64,000 bases of DNA, taken from assembly GCA_013396525.1 (NCBI GenBank), contig VWYX01000778.1:2109-66108 (forward strand). Reading direction: 5' to 3'. Positions 12,220 to 25,546 of this stretch are shown piece by piece. Source of the DNA: Chaetorhynchus papuensis (Eukaryota; Chordata; Aves; Passeriformes; Rhipiduridae). The notes beneath the pieces were generated by a model. The model ran no database searches and was not told the DNA's origin. It saw nothing but the letters and a program-made list of their open reading frames with translations. How positions within the stretch are numbered: position 1 is the first letter of the stretch; the number at the start of each line of letters is the position of its first letter. The position numbers were made by a program, and so were the translations under genes.

Positions 12220-12616
12220 CTTTCAGCCTGAAGAAGAGAAGGGTCCAGGGAGTCCTTTTAACAATACCTAAAGCCTTATTTCAATACCTAAAGGAGGCCT
12301 AAAACACAGCTGAAGAGCAACTTTTTATAAGGGTATGCAGTGATAGAACAAGGTCTGATGGCTTTAAATTGAAAGAGGGCAGGTTTAGATTAGAGATTAG
12401 AAAGAAATTATTTACTGCGAGCATGGTGAGACACTGGAACAGGTTTGCCAGAGAATCTGTGGATACCCCATCCCTAGCAGTGTTCAAGGCCCGCTTGGAT
12501 GGAGCTCTGAGCAACCCGGTCTAGTGAGAGGTGTCCCTGCCCTTGGCTGGGAATTTGCAACTAAGTGATCTTTAAGGTCCCTTCCAACTCAAAGCATTCA
12601 ATGATTCTGTGATTCT
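12219..12616 (+). mobile_element. CR1 LINE 3' fragment
   Basis: A 5'-truncated CR1 in + orientation. It begins TTTCAGCCTGAAGAAGAGAAGG, continues through the last RT-frame codons and 3' UTR (TTTAGATTAGAGATTAGAAAG, then GGTGTCCCTGCCC), and ends in GATTCTGTGATTCT octamers near 12616. About 400 bp is a normal length for truncated CR1 insertions. It abuts the ERVL LTR fragment at CTTTCAG, a sequence that could belong to either element. Confidence 0.93.
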
Positions 12617-13769
12617 TTCTTGCCTCTCACGATGCCCTGCCAGTGAGTAGACTGGGGATACACACAGTAGGAGTCAGTTACTCAAGTGACCAAAAGGATT
12701 TCCCATAGCACATTGTTCTCATCACTACAAAATGGAGAAAGAATAGGAAAGCTGCCTACGCGGGTTTAACTATAATCAGTAAAAAAAAAAATGCAATATG
12801 AATTTAAATTAGCTTGAAATTGTCATCTTTATTTCACTTTGGAACCAAAGACAATATTTGAAAACAAGTTTTGTCACCAGAAATTAGCCCAAAATTAGGA
12901 TGGATAAATGCAGGACAAGATTCTTTTTCTCTCCTGAACTTTCTTGCCGTGTGAACTTTCCAAGTGCTTCCTCCTGCTGTGTATTTCTCTTGCAATCTTA
13001 TCTATTTTTCAGCTGGGATATCCTTCCACTTCAGACACTGAACAGATTGTTACTCTTCATTGGCAGAAGATAGCAAGATGTTAAGAGATCTCTCCTGATA
13101 AGAATCCTGCAGGTAGCACAGTTTAGAATCATGGACTACTGAGAAAAAACAGAGGAAATGTCTGAAGCCTAATGTATCTAAACCAGGGAAATCCAATTTT
13201 TCCACCATTCCAATCATGAGATATTAAATGTATTTTTGTCTTTATTAAACCTTTAAAAAAATCTATACTAAAATAAAATATTTTTATATTCTATTTATAC
13301 CTTATCTAAATATAGTAGCATTAATAATAGTAGTATTCAATTAAAAGTCATATGTTTATGTTTAAGAGCTGAGAAAAGCTAATGAACCAAAATTAACACA
13401 TTGATTTTTGCTGGTTGAGTTTATGAATGATATACCTGAGTCACAAAGTTGGTTTTATAGAGAGTGTTAAAGGGAACCTTAAGATTATAACTGAGATATC
13501 AGTTGCATTCAAATTTTTCAAACCATTGTGTTTCTGCAATTGCCACCGAGTGAGAAGAGCGTGTCTCTAGAGTTTTCCAGCAAAAAGTATTGGTATTGAG
13601 TATCAGGAACACACATCATAAGGCACAGATAATTTGTCCCTTTGGATAACCTTCTAGGGTTCTGGTCCCATGGCCAACTGGACAAATCTGGTTGAATTTA
13701 AGAGCTTCCAACACAAAGAAGCATATGAAAATTTTTAGAACTGTCTAAAGAAGAATTAGGTTACGTTAT
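12617..13769. other. AT-rich non-coding sequence
   Basis: Nothing recognisable; no frame with a motif. It includes an A run near 12780 and TA-rich sequence at 13245-13335. Confidence 0.55.
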
Positions 13770-13930
13770 GAGTGTCCCATCCCTAAGAGTGTCCAAGGCA
13801 AGGTTGGATGCAGCTTTGAACAATCTGGTCTACTGAAAGATGTCCCTGCCCACAGCAGCAAGGTTGGAACTAGATGATCTTCAAGGCCACTTCCAAACCA
13901 GGCCATTCTAAGATTCTGTGGTTCTATGAT
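13770..13930 (+). mobile_element. CR1 LINE 3' fragment, short
   Basis: The sequence runs AGTGTCCCATCCCTAAGAG, AAGGTTGGATGCAGCTTTGA, AAGATGTCCCTGCCC and ends AAGATTCTGTGGTTCTATGA. This is the last 160 bp of CR1 in + orientation, including the degenerate 3' octamers. It is more diverged than the copy at 12219. Confidence 0.9.
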
Positions 13931-16716
13931 ACTAAGAAGATGTAGAAAAGGAAGGGGATGTCACTTAATATATACTTACCTGAGATAACTCCTTAGGGAG
14001 ACTCATCAGACCAGGGAATGAAGTCACCCTGAAAGATAACTCTGGGTAAAAGTGGGCTGCCGAATATTTTGGCAGTACCTGAGATTCATCTTCTCTTATG
14101 GTAAGTATTTGGCATAAATTAGATTAATTCTGCTGTAAGAGTTCATGCTCCTGTCTTTACCCATAAAAGGAACCTCTGAGTAACTGAAACCCAAGTGTCT
14201 AATCAAAAATCCCTAACTTTAGCTGAAACAAGTCTTCAAAGACTAAAGTTAAAGTATATCAATTCCTGTACCTCACACAGTGGGAAAATCCTCTTGTGGT
14301 AGTTGCATAGAACTTTAAATTGACAAAAGAATGCAGAAAACAAATACACTTTAAAATTATTAAATTTTAACCATCATATTCTAAATTTTTTTCTAATGTT
14401 GGTGGTAGTGCATTTTTCAGGGCCAATTTATTATTTTGGATTCTAAAGAAGTGCTGAAGAAAGTAAGAAAAATTAACAATTAACAGTCATATGGTGTTTC
14501 TGCTACCAAACAAATTTTGAGAAAGCTGAAGTAGATGCAAGAGGATGATACTAAAGAAACTTTTGTAAGTTTTATATATCTTCTGAATGATGACTTTGTG
14601 CAAGGACAAAACTGAGAAGTATCAAGGTTGTGGGTGAAAAGTTGAGATATTAATTAAATATTCTAAATTATTTTTTTGCAATCTAATACCTGGTAGGTGG
14701 TGTTCTGTCCTAGTGTTCTTCAGCTGAGAGTTTTATACCAAGTTTCTCTTTCCACATGCTTGCACTCCCTCAGTACGCTTTATTTATTAAGAATACTGTA
14801 TGAAATTAATTAGTTTTTTCCACCTTACCGACTTAGAGATTATTCCGGTAAAGTTTGCTAATTGTAAGAAGAAGCCCCAGGTGTCTCATCAATTTTTTTT
14901 GGCTGCCAAGGCAACAAGCAGAAGACTTGGAGTTGGCAGCATGATTACATAAGCTCATATCAAAAAACTGCTATATCAAGAGCAAATAAACATGCTTGTA
15001 TTCTGCCTTGTATGTGGTGAATAACTACATTAAATCAATCTCAACTGTCTGTCAAAGTCAAATTTATTAAAGCCCAACACTGCAACTGAACTGAATTTTT
15101 GAAATCAATATGACGGATGGCTAACAGCATGAGGTTTGCACTTGCATTTACATTTTGAAAGACTGACCTTTTCCACCGTCTTTGATTTTTCTTTAATGGG
15201 CACCCTTCCGAAACTTGAAAAGTAAGAATGAATGGCTTCTTAACATTATAGAAGCAATACAAACACTATGCTGTTTCCTCCAGAATTATACAAACCACAA
15301 AGGAAAGGAGAAACATAAAACAGCAGAAATAAACCCTCCATTTCTCAACCTGTCAGCTACATAAAAAAGGCCCATTAAAGCAGAGTAAGTGGCACACACA
15401 AGGGCAGCTGCTGCTACAGGAAAACTTCATTGCAAATATACGGTAAGTCAGAGACATTTCATTTTTATTAATTTAAAAATATATCTAGAAACCCTGCCAG
15501 ATCAATCAAACTGACTCTCTAGCCCATGACTTCCAAGCAACTGTACCTTGTTGGCTCCAAAATGCCAGAAGACTATTTGACTTAGAGCTAACTTTCCTTC
15601 AGTGCTTGAATATTTAAAAGAAGGAATGTTTTCAGAGCTTGGAGAAGATGAGCTTTTAAAAAATTAAAAGGCTTCTGTCTTTTTTCTTTAACATTTTGAA
15701 AATACCGTCCACTCAAAGTAGAATTTTGTGTGTGATTTTATTAGGTGTTTTTCTCCCCATAGATTATTCTGTTTTGGAGATCTGAAGAAATGTATGATCT
15801 CAAGTCACCTATGTCTCTTTATTAAGCATGAGGAAAAGGCAAGCAGTAACAACTCATGGAAAACAATTAATTAAAACCTCCCACGATTAAGAAAGAGCTA
15901 CAAGTCTGGACCTTGTAATGATGTAGCTATAGGACATTATAATTTATTTAGTTGTTTAACCACATTCAGCAGCTTTTGCCCGAAAACACTTATTCCTGCT
16001 TCTGCAGTACAGCTGACAACAATTCCTATTGGAATACTGTAGCTGTTACATGTACCTTTAATTAAAACATTTCAGATACGGAAAACAACTGTGAAAAAAT
16101 AATTTAGAATAAATAGATTGCTATGATATCTCTCAGAAAATTATTGAATATATGCTAATTGAATTATTTTAATTGAAAGTAAAATCATTTTTCTTACTGT
16201 CATCTTGGACTTTGTTTTCCATATAACAGAAGGTTTACCGATAGTCTCAAGGCTTATTGACAAAAAAATTACTTAAGGTTTTAATTTATTTAACTATGAA
16301 TCCAACATACATGAAATAATGTGTGGTTTGTTTCACATTGCTTAAAGAATGTGATGTTCTGGTTTTGAAGTAGCTAAATTGGGGAGTATAAAGAAAAATA
16401 TAAAAATAAACCCACATTTATTAAGTCAAAATGGAAATCTTCTAAATAAAATTTATAAAATATTAATCAAATAAAATTTGTCCTTTCTGTTATTATACAC
16501 TTTTATTTTCTAAAAAATATTAACTAATGAGTATAAACTAAAGAAAATTTAAGCTCATAATAAAAACAGAAATAAAACAGCAACTTTGTCAACATGCTCA
16601 TTCAGAAAGCCCTACTACAAATTATTATTACTGAGGGGAAAGAAAAATTAACTGAACACAGACTATGAACTAAAAAAGTACCACCCTCGTAAGAATTTTG
16701 CAACTCTGTAAATGGT
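13931..16716. other. AT-rich non-coding sequence
   Basis: No gene or transposon recognised. Some stretches, such as 15290-15450 and 15960-16070, are less simple in composition and could be conserved non-coding DNA; that is a guess which needs alignment. The sequence from 16370 to 16590 is very AT-rich. Confidence 0.5.
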
Positions 16717-16808
16717 TCTAGGTGGTCTTGCATGAACAAGGGGACTGGACCAGTTGCCCCCCCCAACATCTCTTCCACCATCTCACAACCTGTCATTCTG
16801 TGATTCTG
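16717..16808 (+). mobile_element. CR1 LINE 3' terminal fragment
   Basis: A diverged copy of the CR1 end in + orientation: CTAGGTGGTCTTGCATGAAC, then GGGGACTGGACCAGTTG, ending CATTCTGTGATTCTGG. It is only about 90 bp long. The C run at 16756-16763 falls where the family has a variable stretch. Confidence 0.75.
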
Positions 16809-19800
16809 GTGAATTTAGTCTCTTCCTTATATAGATAAAACTCTTTTTCAAAAAAATTTTTAATTGGCTGTGGCTATCCACTGAGGGAAAAGAAACAATG
16901 CCATGTGATCCGGGTAGGGATTACATCATGCATAAAAGAAAATGATACAGATTTTATAAGGGTAATTCAGAAGCAGGCAGTGAGTTGAGCTATAGCTGAG
17001 CAATTCTGAATATGGATATAAATCAAATGCTACTCAGAGACAATTTACGAATAAAAGATTTTATATAACAAGTGTATTATACATTGTTTGCCCAGTTCCT
17101 TCTACAAGCGAGTCTAAGCTGCTGTGTAAACATATTTTAAGAATGTAACATGCCACCTGGAGCATGTCTACATGCAAAATAGTATCTTTGCTAAAATAAA
17201 GCTTTTAAATTTCAAATGTGGCAACTGCTCTTCTCAGAGTGGGTAAGAAGAGCTTCTAAATATCAAATACATATATGATGAATAATGCTGCATATTGGGA
17301 TAGTACTGAATACCAGATAACACAGAATAACGAATAACAATATATTCTCATCCAGCTGTTGAAAGCAATTCATTATTTTTATGATTTCACAGCACTCCTG
17401 TAGGTGCTACACACAAAAAAGAAAAAAGCAGAAGTGATGCTTTCCTTGGATGCTTAAACGTCAGAGGTTAAGAGAGTAATATGTAATTCAGCACATGTTG
17501 TGATAAATTTTGAGTCTTTTCTATTAATGCTTGGAGAGTTTTGGGGGGAGTAATATAATTTCCTAACTCATAACGTCCCCACCAACCTTCTTCTGCTCTA
17601 GAGAAGGACTTGAATTGCTACAAATATCCATCTGTTGCAATGTACTTTTATCCCCACAATGGCTGTCTCGGGGCTGACAAAGTCACCATGTTCCTGATCG
17701 AATCCTACACAGCTGTGGGAGGTAGGATACAGCCAGTTTACACTGCCTGCTGCCTCCATGCTGTGGAATCTGTGGGACTGCACATTCAGAAAAGACTAAA
17801 GGGCAGGTACTACTCCTCTCAGCCACTTACACTTGTTTTCACCACTCCCAGTGATGGCACTGGTCTGTCCACAAATGGTAGTGTGTGCCAGTTTGGCCAA
17901 ATTTGGAAGAGAAATATCCCCTGAGGGAAAGGCAGGTTGCCACCACCCCTCCCCCTACCAGGTTCGGGAAAAAAAATTATTTTCCTCAAAGGAAAGTGAA
18001 AGAGATAAAACTATTTATTTAACAAAACACACAGAAAAGGATAATAATGCTAAATGATAAAAACACTCACTGTGAAGAGAAACCTGGAAAGATTCTCAGA
18101 GATTTTTTCTTCCCTCTCGCAGGCTCAATTTAAAGGCACAGAAAGGCACCAAAACCAACGAGAGGGGATACGTATTTCACATCATAATGTCACCCCAGGA
18201 CATAGTGGAAAAGATGATAATATGCACATGTCAAACACTAGGGATGCAGGTAAATAGGTGGTCATTTTTGTCATAAGTCTAAGTGGACAAACAACTCAAA
18301 TGCTGCTTTTACAGTGTAGAGTTTCAGCACAATTTTGTTACATTTTAGTGTGCATTTTAGGGCCAAGTTATGAAGGGGAGGTGATGGTGACTGAGAATTC
18401 AAGAGTTTTCAGAATGAGGCAACAGTTGAATAAGCAGGAGTGTTGATAAAGCATGGGGGACAAAATAGGCTTGGAATACCAACTTTCAGTGCACTGGAAA
18501 GAGTATGTTGAAAAAGGGAATGAAAGTATGTCATACAAGACTGAAAGCCAAACTTTTTTTTTATTTGTCAGTGCACATCTTCTTCTGCTATTTGGCCTTT
18601 AGGATCTTAGATTTCTTTTTTGAACGGCTTTTTTTCATATGTTTCCAGACATAAAGCTTTGGCAGAAAATCCACTGATATTTAGGACCACTGCCCAGTGG
18701 AAATGTATGGCTAAAAAAGTCCTGCCATCTGAAGTATTTAGACACCTAGTACATTCATTTTGATAACAGATAGGCATCCAAGGGTTCAAGTTTGTGTGTT
18801 TCAACAAATATTGTTTCAAGTGTGGTTTCACGAGGATAAATGCTACCATAAAAGGATTTTTATTACTGTAGTTATAATGGCTAAAAAAAGATTGCCCTAT
18901 CTGACATAGTTATAAAAGTAAAATCTTGTAAGTGCAGACCAAGCCCTTGCCTATAGGGAACTAAGACTGAAGACTATGTCTCCCTTGAAAGCGCTGTGTA
19001 AATTTACAGCAGCAGATAAATGATGCAATTGGAAAAGTATTTTTTTTATAGATTTCTCTGAGAGTAATGTAGGCTGGCTATGAAAGCAGTACTTTTAGAG
19101 GCTGAGAAGCTCATAAAGGGAGATGGTGGAGCTATAGGCCATTAATATAAGCAAGCAAGCATCCAGTAAAATGTGATGCAAATGAAATATGAGCTGCCTA
19201 GGAAGGCTTTAATCAGGTTGATGTAATAGCATAGATTTTGTGTAAAAGTAGGAACATGCTTTTGGACTTACTGACTTATTTTTCTTTTTTATTATTTTTC
19301 CAGCTGGCTTACCCTTCTATCAAAATAAATTAAAGCAAAAAAAAAAAAAACCAACCAAACCAAAAAAAAAAAAACAAAACAAAAACCAAAGAAATATGGA
19401 TGTTAGTGCCCAAGTGCAAGTAGTGAACTAAAAAAAGAAAATGCCTTGAAATTTGGCTTCTCAGCAGATTCAGGTACTGTACCCATTAGAACTGAATGTT
19501 CAGAAAAGGTGTCACTCTCTATAGTGCTGATCCACAGTAAAATAGAAAGATAATTTGAAGTCAATCAGCCACTACTTTTCAGCAAAGAAATCAGAAGATC
19601 TGCCATTTTTGACATTCTATCCCAAAGAAAGTTCACCAGCATTACAGTAGTCTTAGTATCCTCATGTCATTAGTAAGAGGAGATTTGAAAGATGTGTGAA
19701 TTCTCAGATAGGAAATGATATTATACTTTTTAAACAGAATGAAATGTCCACAAATACTAACTGCCTGCAGATTTGGATGGTTAAACAAAAAGAGAAATAT

Positions 19801-20990
19801 GTTCTTCATTTTACTATTAGGGTGCACTGTTGATCTTCCTAAGATAATGCTGATAAAATTTTCACAGATCTGTTGCATCAAGGAGAGGAATTACTTGCCT
19901 TCAATATCAATACTAGCTGCTCCATAGGGAAATTTTTTACATAGGGCATGGTTTTCCTTTCAGAGAAATTTTATTATGATTGTTATTGTTGGTGCTGTCA
20001 TTATTAACTTGTATCTGAATACCTATTACTCTGCCTTCTATATGCCTAACACTATGTAGTATTTAAGAATATGCTTCTCTGCATTGTGTGGCATTTAAGC
20101 ATAATTATTGGGTTTTGCAAGAGTAAAGAAAATTCTTGCTATGAATAGCATGTAAGTTTTTATGTGCAACCTTTACAACTGAATGTCAGTATAGATGATT
20201 ATAGAAAAAAGTGAACAAGTTTGAACATACACCAAGTAAAACATGCAAACCTATAAGATGGTAAAAAGGCATGAACTGCACCCCACTTCCACGCTTGCCC
20301 TTCACAGAGGGTTTTAAGAACAGATTCCCCCTCTTTGCTGGTCACTCTATTTCATCTGCATGACCTTTTCTTTCAAGACAAGATCTCTTTGGTTTGTAGC
20401 ATCTCTAAAGCAACAAGTAGTTTTTAGCCAAGTCAAGAAGTCAGTGCACAACTTATGCTTCCTGAATTGGATCTTTATATTACAGACTGGATGTATATAT
20501 GAAAGAAATCACATCCTTTCATTTTCTCAGAACAAAAGGGCTTAGAGGGTGCCTATATGTGTTTGTGTTAGTGGTCAGAAGATGAAAAAATCCATTGAGA
20601 ATTTCCATTGAGAATGCTTTCCAGCATCTGACTGGCAGAAATTAAAATTAGCAGACTTACCTTCAAATTTTCCTGTGTGTATAACTGAGTGCTTTCCACA
20701 CGCCACTAGTTGTAGCCTCAATAAATATGAATAGGATTTTGGGGCTAGAATTAAGCAACATCGATTAAGTCTTCAATATTGTAAACATAACCAATTTTTT
20801 TTATGCCTCTCTCTAAGAGGACTTGAACTTTCAATACAATTTCATATAAGAATCTTTAGTTAGAGTTCTTATTTCATTGGGGTGTAGAAGAACTTTTTCA
20901 GGACTTCTCAGTTTTGAAAATTCTTCAAAATATTTTATTAGCTTAATTTTGGTGTAGACTTGCTGATCCAAATGTCTTGTGTTCATATTC
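16809..20990. other. AT-rich non-coding sequence with a GC-richer island at 17580-18060
   Basis: Mostly simple AT-rich DNA. The part at 17580-17960 is richer in GC and reads open for 104 codons at 17610-17924, overlapping a 61-codon antisense frame. Neither has a motif I know. The stretch 17830-18060 could be an old antisense LTR (the rc has an AATAAATAG near 18014), but termini were not found. An A/C-only tract lies at 19334-19388. Confidence 0.5.
19334..19388. repeat. A-rich, A/C-only low-complexity tract
   Basis: Poly-A runs separated by CC or C and lacking G and T for about 55 bp. It could be the tail of an old retroposed sequence, but no body was recognised next to it. Confidence 0.8.
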
Positions 20991-21504
20991 TGTACTAGTT
21001 TGAAAACAAACCAGTGGGAGGCACCGAGTCAGAATAACAATTTAATAGGGAAATTAAAAAAAATAAAGACAGAAAACACTGGTTTAAACTGACAGAGTCA
21101 GTATACAACCTGACACCCAGTTAGTCAGGGTGGCAGTAGCAGTCTGATAAAATGGGGGCTGCGGTCCTGCTGAAGTGTTGGATGTGGTTCTGTTGAAGCA
21201 GTGATCCTGCAGAAGGGTCTGCTCTTCTTCGGAAGGTCCAGTGGTGGCTATGTAGATCTCGTCCTCTGGGAATCCAGTGGAAAGAGTGTCTGTGGTGCTC
21301 AGAATCTGAGATTATATCCAGGATGGAATGCTTGGTTCCTCCCTCTGGGTGGAGCATCTCACAATGGGATGATGAGTCATGAGGCAAGGCATTGATGGGT
21401 CCATTAACAGAAGACAGTCTGGAGGGAGGAGGCAAGGAAACACTGCCCCACCTGGTTTCAGCAGCTCATGAGGATGGTAACAGAATACACTGCAACCCAG
21501 GACA
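20991..21504 (-). mobile_element. ERVL-like solo LTR, antisense
   Basis: On the minus strand the LTR starts TGTCCTGG (21504 leftward) and ends ACTAGTACA at 20991, giving the TG...CA ends of an LTR of 514 bp. The 3' part reads CTCGGTGCCTCCCACTGG and has an ATTAAA signal (rc of 21041-21046), as in bird ERVL LTRs. The flanking 5 bp are TATTC (20986-20990) and TAATC (21505-21509), a 5 bp target duplication with one mismatch, the size expected for ERVL. No internal retroviral sequence adjoins it. Minus-strand frames here (104 and 129 codons) are LTR sequence and not genes. Confidence 0.8.
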
Positions 21505-24500
21505 TAATCATAATAAATTTGAGATGATTTTCCAAAATTGAGCCTATGGAGGTGCAGTTTTGTCAATTCGCATCCAAATGCTCTTTTGATAACTTCAAAA
21601 GGCAAATAAAAATATCCACCATTCTTCTTTAACAGAAATATACTCATTCTGTAGGAGAATCTAGAACTACACAAAAGTCTATCTAGAAAGCAGCTATCCA
21701 AAAAGGAGTAAGTTGTACTGCATGTGAGGAAAAAAAAATTGAAGAAAATTGTTGTTCAAAAAAAAGGTAAAAAACCACCAGGAAAAACTGAAAATTCAAG
21801 TTTGAGGAAAAAATAACAAATAAAAGAGAGGAAAACTTTGAAGAAATCNAAAACTTTGAAGAAATCTACTATAATATGATGCAAACATAGTTTTCAGAGC
21901 AACTATAATTGGCACATGTTGCATAATTTTTAATGGCTCTTTTTATTAATATTTACTATGTGACCCAAGAAAGTGCATTTAATTATATGAATGCTGTAAC
22001 GAAACCAGTTTCAAGTAGATGCTTCTAAAATACTGCACATAATGTTACTCAGAAATATTTTTTTACTCTGAAAAACTTGGAAAAAAAGCAGTAGAGATTG
22101 TACTGTCTGTTGGGCATTCATCCACCAATTGATTTTTTTTATTTAAAGTCTGTGGTAAAATTAAAGCACCACAAATTACCTACAGTCAATTTCCAGTTAA
22201 GATCGTGTAGCAGATTTTGGTTAGATGACTTTCAACGTTCTTACCAAAAGAAGTGGTATTGAAAATAAATTTTTCACAAGTGCCCAATAAGATACTTTGT
22301 TACATATTTTTCCTCAATATTGAATTTCAAATACCACACACACAATCATATGAATGAACTAAATTAGATTTATATATTCTTTAGTATGACTTTATATTAA
22401 TTTTACCTGAACTTTAAAGTGTCTAAAATACAACAGAAAGAAAAATTGAATTAAATCAAAGGCCAAAATAGTCCTGACTCCATTATTTTACATCTTAGCT
22501 TTCAGGTTTTTTGAATTTTTTTTCTCAATCTTTTGAGTCTGATGCTTGCTACCTGCTGTGACCTGGAAAAAAGAATACAACCCTTTACTTGCTTCTTGCT
22601 GCTTTGAATTTCTATAGCCTTCTCTGCTTCCTGAAGCTAGAGCTTGAGACCCATCCCTGCAATAACTGAAAATTCATTAGCACTAAAACAGTTATGAAAT
22701 CTTCCTGTAGGCTACTGTTTGACAATGAGAACTTCAGATATTATGTATGCTTTCTTCACTCTGTGAAAATAGAACTTGACACTATGTATACGTTTTTAAA
22801 ATTTTCAAGTTCTAACTTTTAGGACCAAACCCAAAGTACTGCAAAGATTTCTTCAAAATAGAAACATAACTTTTTTCTTTACTTGACATGTGTCAAAGAA
22901 AGAATGACCAGTATACTAACATAAGTTTGCTGAATGTGTACCTACCTTGTATATAACAACACTATAAATGCAACTTCAGCCATCAAACATCAGAAGATTC
23001 CAATCTTTCATCTCAAGTCTCTGAAGAGGAGAAGTACATTGTATAATCAGATGGGTACTTACCTAACTAGCTGGGAAGTGCACCACTTGTGATGTGACAT
23101 GACATTGAAAACTTCAACACATGTAGACAGTGTTCCACAAAGTACTCAGCGGCTTAAAAACTTAAAATCCCACTTAAAAAGAGTATGTTTACCATGTTTT
23201 ATCCAAAATTACATAGTTACTTTTGATACTTCATAGTCTTCTTTTTCATTAATATGGATGACTGTGAAAGATGTTATTATTCTGTGTATTTTCTGAGGTT
23301 ATTATAATAGCTCATGAAATCTGCGTTTGATAATTCCTTAATATCTACTCTGTGCTGCTTCTGAACCAAATCAGCTGCTCCTGTAACTTCCTAAAAGTTT
23401 CTGTATGCTTAGTACATTACATTTTGTCAAGGGAAGGTCTATTTCATTTAAAAATAACTATTTAATTTACATTTACATAGTTCTATTCAAATCAGATGAC
23501 TTCTAATGAAAAATTCAGAATTCTATGAATAGCAAATTTTCCTGCTGAACATTTTGCAGAAAAAAAATATTTTCAATTATTTGCTTTTAGTTTTTAAATA
23601 GTTGACTTCATATTTTCCTTTTTTCCTTTGCTTTCTTCAGAAAGTATAATGCAGTAAGTCAGAAAATAGTATGTGCAGATTTCCCTAAAAGCATCTTTCT
23701 AATGGTGTGACCCACTCACCTGTGCTAGGAAAGTTTCAATGGTCTTTTTGAAATGCATAATTAAACACCTGCTATTGTTTGCAAGCCAAATGCTTCAACA
23801 GTAATATTCCTACTGTTATGCTTTTCCAATGTAGTGGTAAAATGAAGAGGGTAGAATCCATTTAAAAGTACAAAATGTTTCTATAATATTTTCCATAATA
23901 ACAAAGAGAACCTCCTCCTCAAATAAGTTTAATTTCATTTTATCTGAAAAGTAAGGGAGTAATCTTGCCTTCATAAGAGGTAAAGTACTTGGAAAATTGA
24001 CTTCAACAGGACCCATGATATTTTTAGCATGCTGAGAAAACTCAGTTAATACCTAACTGAAGTTATTCTGCCTGCTAAAAATCAGTCATTGACAGGAGGA
24101 TTTGATTACAGGAATTAATTTTTAAAAATCAGATAGGAGTCTCATGTTAAAAGCTTTTAAATTTCAAATTATAGGAATATTTTTTAAAAATTATCACAGG
24201 TCAGACCATACAAATTTAGAGTGTGCCCAGAGTGCCATACAGAATCACTGCAATATAACAATCTCTCTCCTTTACAGACAAAGTTTATGGACCCCGTGAT
24301 AGAGTTTCATGAGGGATGGACAGGAAGGATGCAGGGGAACACCTGAACACATGCATGACCCTAGGCAGCATCTCTTTCACTGTAAGCCATTTGGTGGATG
24401 GGGACCATTGGGCCACAGGGAAAGTTCTGTGTGCACAGTGCAGAAATGGAGCACCGTATCACAGAGAATGGGGGAGTGAAGGTATTTTAAGTCACCATCA

Positions 24501-25546
24501 GGTACTATGGAGTCTGAGTGCTCTCTCAAAAAGAATCCAAATCCTAAACCGAGGGTGTTGTGAGCCATGCCTTTTGCACACCTCCTGTATTATCTGGAGA
24601 CTTGCACAGAAGTGGGAGCAGAAAGGAATGGGGCAAAAAGGAAGCAGTTACAAATAAAGTACATGCTAGTTTTTCCAAAAGAAATGATCCTTGGGAAACA
24701 CAGACAATTTTGTTAAGAAAAAAACAATAAAAATTGAATGCTATCATACTAGGGGCAGGAAGATACTTTACTTGCTGCTTCTGGGAGTTTTGACTCCTGC
24801 ACCTCAGTCAGAGTTAGTGTATTCATTTACCAAACCTCTTTTTAGGACAACCCTTCAGACATTGCAGTCCTGAACAGATTATTTCATTGATTTTAAGTAT
24901 GATTTTTCAGTCCCAGGTTCCAAGAGTGTCTCAGGACAAACTGTGTCTTGGGAACTGGGAACCAAATTAGAAAAAGAATGCTTTATTAAGTAACCATCCT
25001 TACCCATACTGTGAATAAATCCTGCTGTTAGTCACACTTGTATGATTAATATTTACATCTGATTATGGAATGACAAGGAAAGAAAGCTCATGCAAACCAC
25101 CAAAACATTTCAAAGAAAATTTTAACAAAATTTAGCCTACACTTTAAATAGAACATACAGACTTTACAAACATTTATATAACTTTGATACAGTACAAGCT
25201 ACTACTAGAATTTGTTGGCAGAGCTGGTAGTGGTTATGCTGAAGCTCCAGTCTTTTTGAAAAGCTTTTCAAAAACCAAGGGACAAAGATTTGCAGTATCA
25301 CTTTTTTGGAAAGACTGTTAAAAAGTCCTGGAAAGGTAAGAGTATAGACTGTATTGAGTAATGTTTAAAAAAACAGAAACTAAAAGCTGGAAAAAAGAAA
25401 AGTATCTGTGCTGTATTAGGTATTTGTTTATCATGCACAATGAGAGGCTAAAGAATCTCCACCTCTAGAAAAAAATGCAGTGATTCTATCAAAAAATGGT
25501 TAACTAAGAGCCTCATTGTCTTTTGAATAATGAATTATAGAAAAAA
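21505..25546. other. AT-rich non-coding sequence
   Basis: No gene recognised. The 113-codon frame at 24316-24657 lies in a GC-richer patch just upstream of the ERV remnants. It has no known motif and no similarity to the 3' LTR at 29303, so it is not the missing 5' LTR. A pyrimidine tract plus AG near 24265-24281 resembles a splice acceptor, but all three frames after it close within about 25 codons. Confidence 0.5.
21832..21866. repeat. 17 bp dovetail repeat around a single N
   Basis: The 17-mer AAAACTTTGAAGAAATC occupies 21832-21848, ends at the N at 21849, and recurs immediately after it at 21850-21866. As with the block at 782-3734, this is how two contigs with an unmerged terminal overlap look. 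Confidence 0.9.

Noticed and set aside
17598..17924. Overlapping sense and antisense frames in a GC-richer island
   Set aside because: Neither frame shows a domain, and two open strands over the same bases suggest composition and not coding. A possible old LTR is noted but not supported.
21312..21701. 129-codon minus-strand open frame
   Set aside because: Most of it is the sense strand of the ERVL-like LTR and it runs on into flanking DNA. No protein family is recognised and LTRs of this kind are non-coding.
24265..24657. Splice-acceptor-like pyrimidine tract followed by a 113-codon frame
   Set aside because: The frames immediately after the AG at 24281 close within about 25 codons. The long frame starts later at its own ATG and has no known motif or donor site.
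24250..25546. Possible 5' LTR of the ERV
   Set aside because: I searched for the distinctive blocks of the 3' LTR (GATTGGCTG, TATAAAGAG, the CCCCATTGCTACA end) and found none here.
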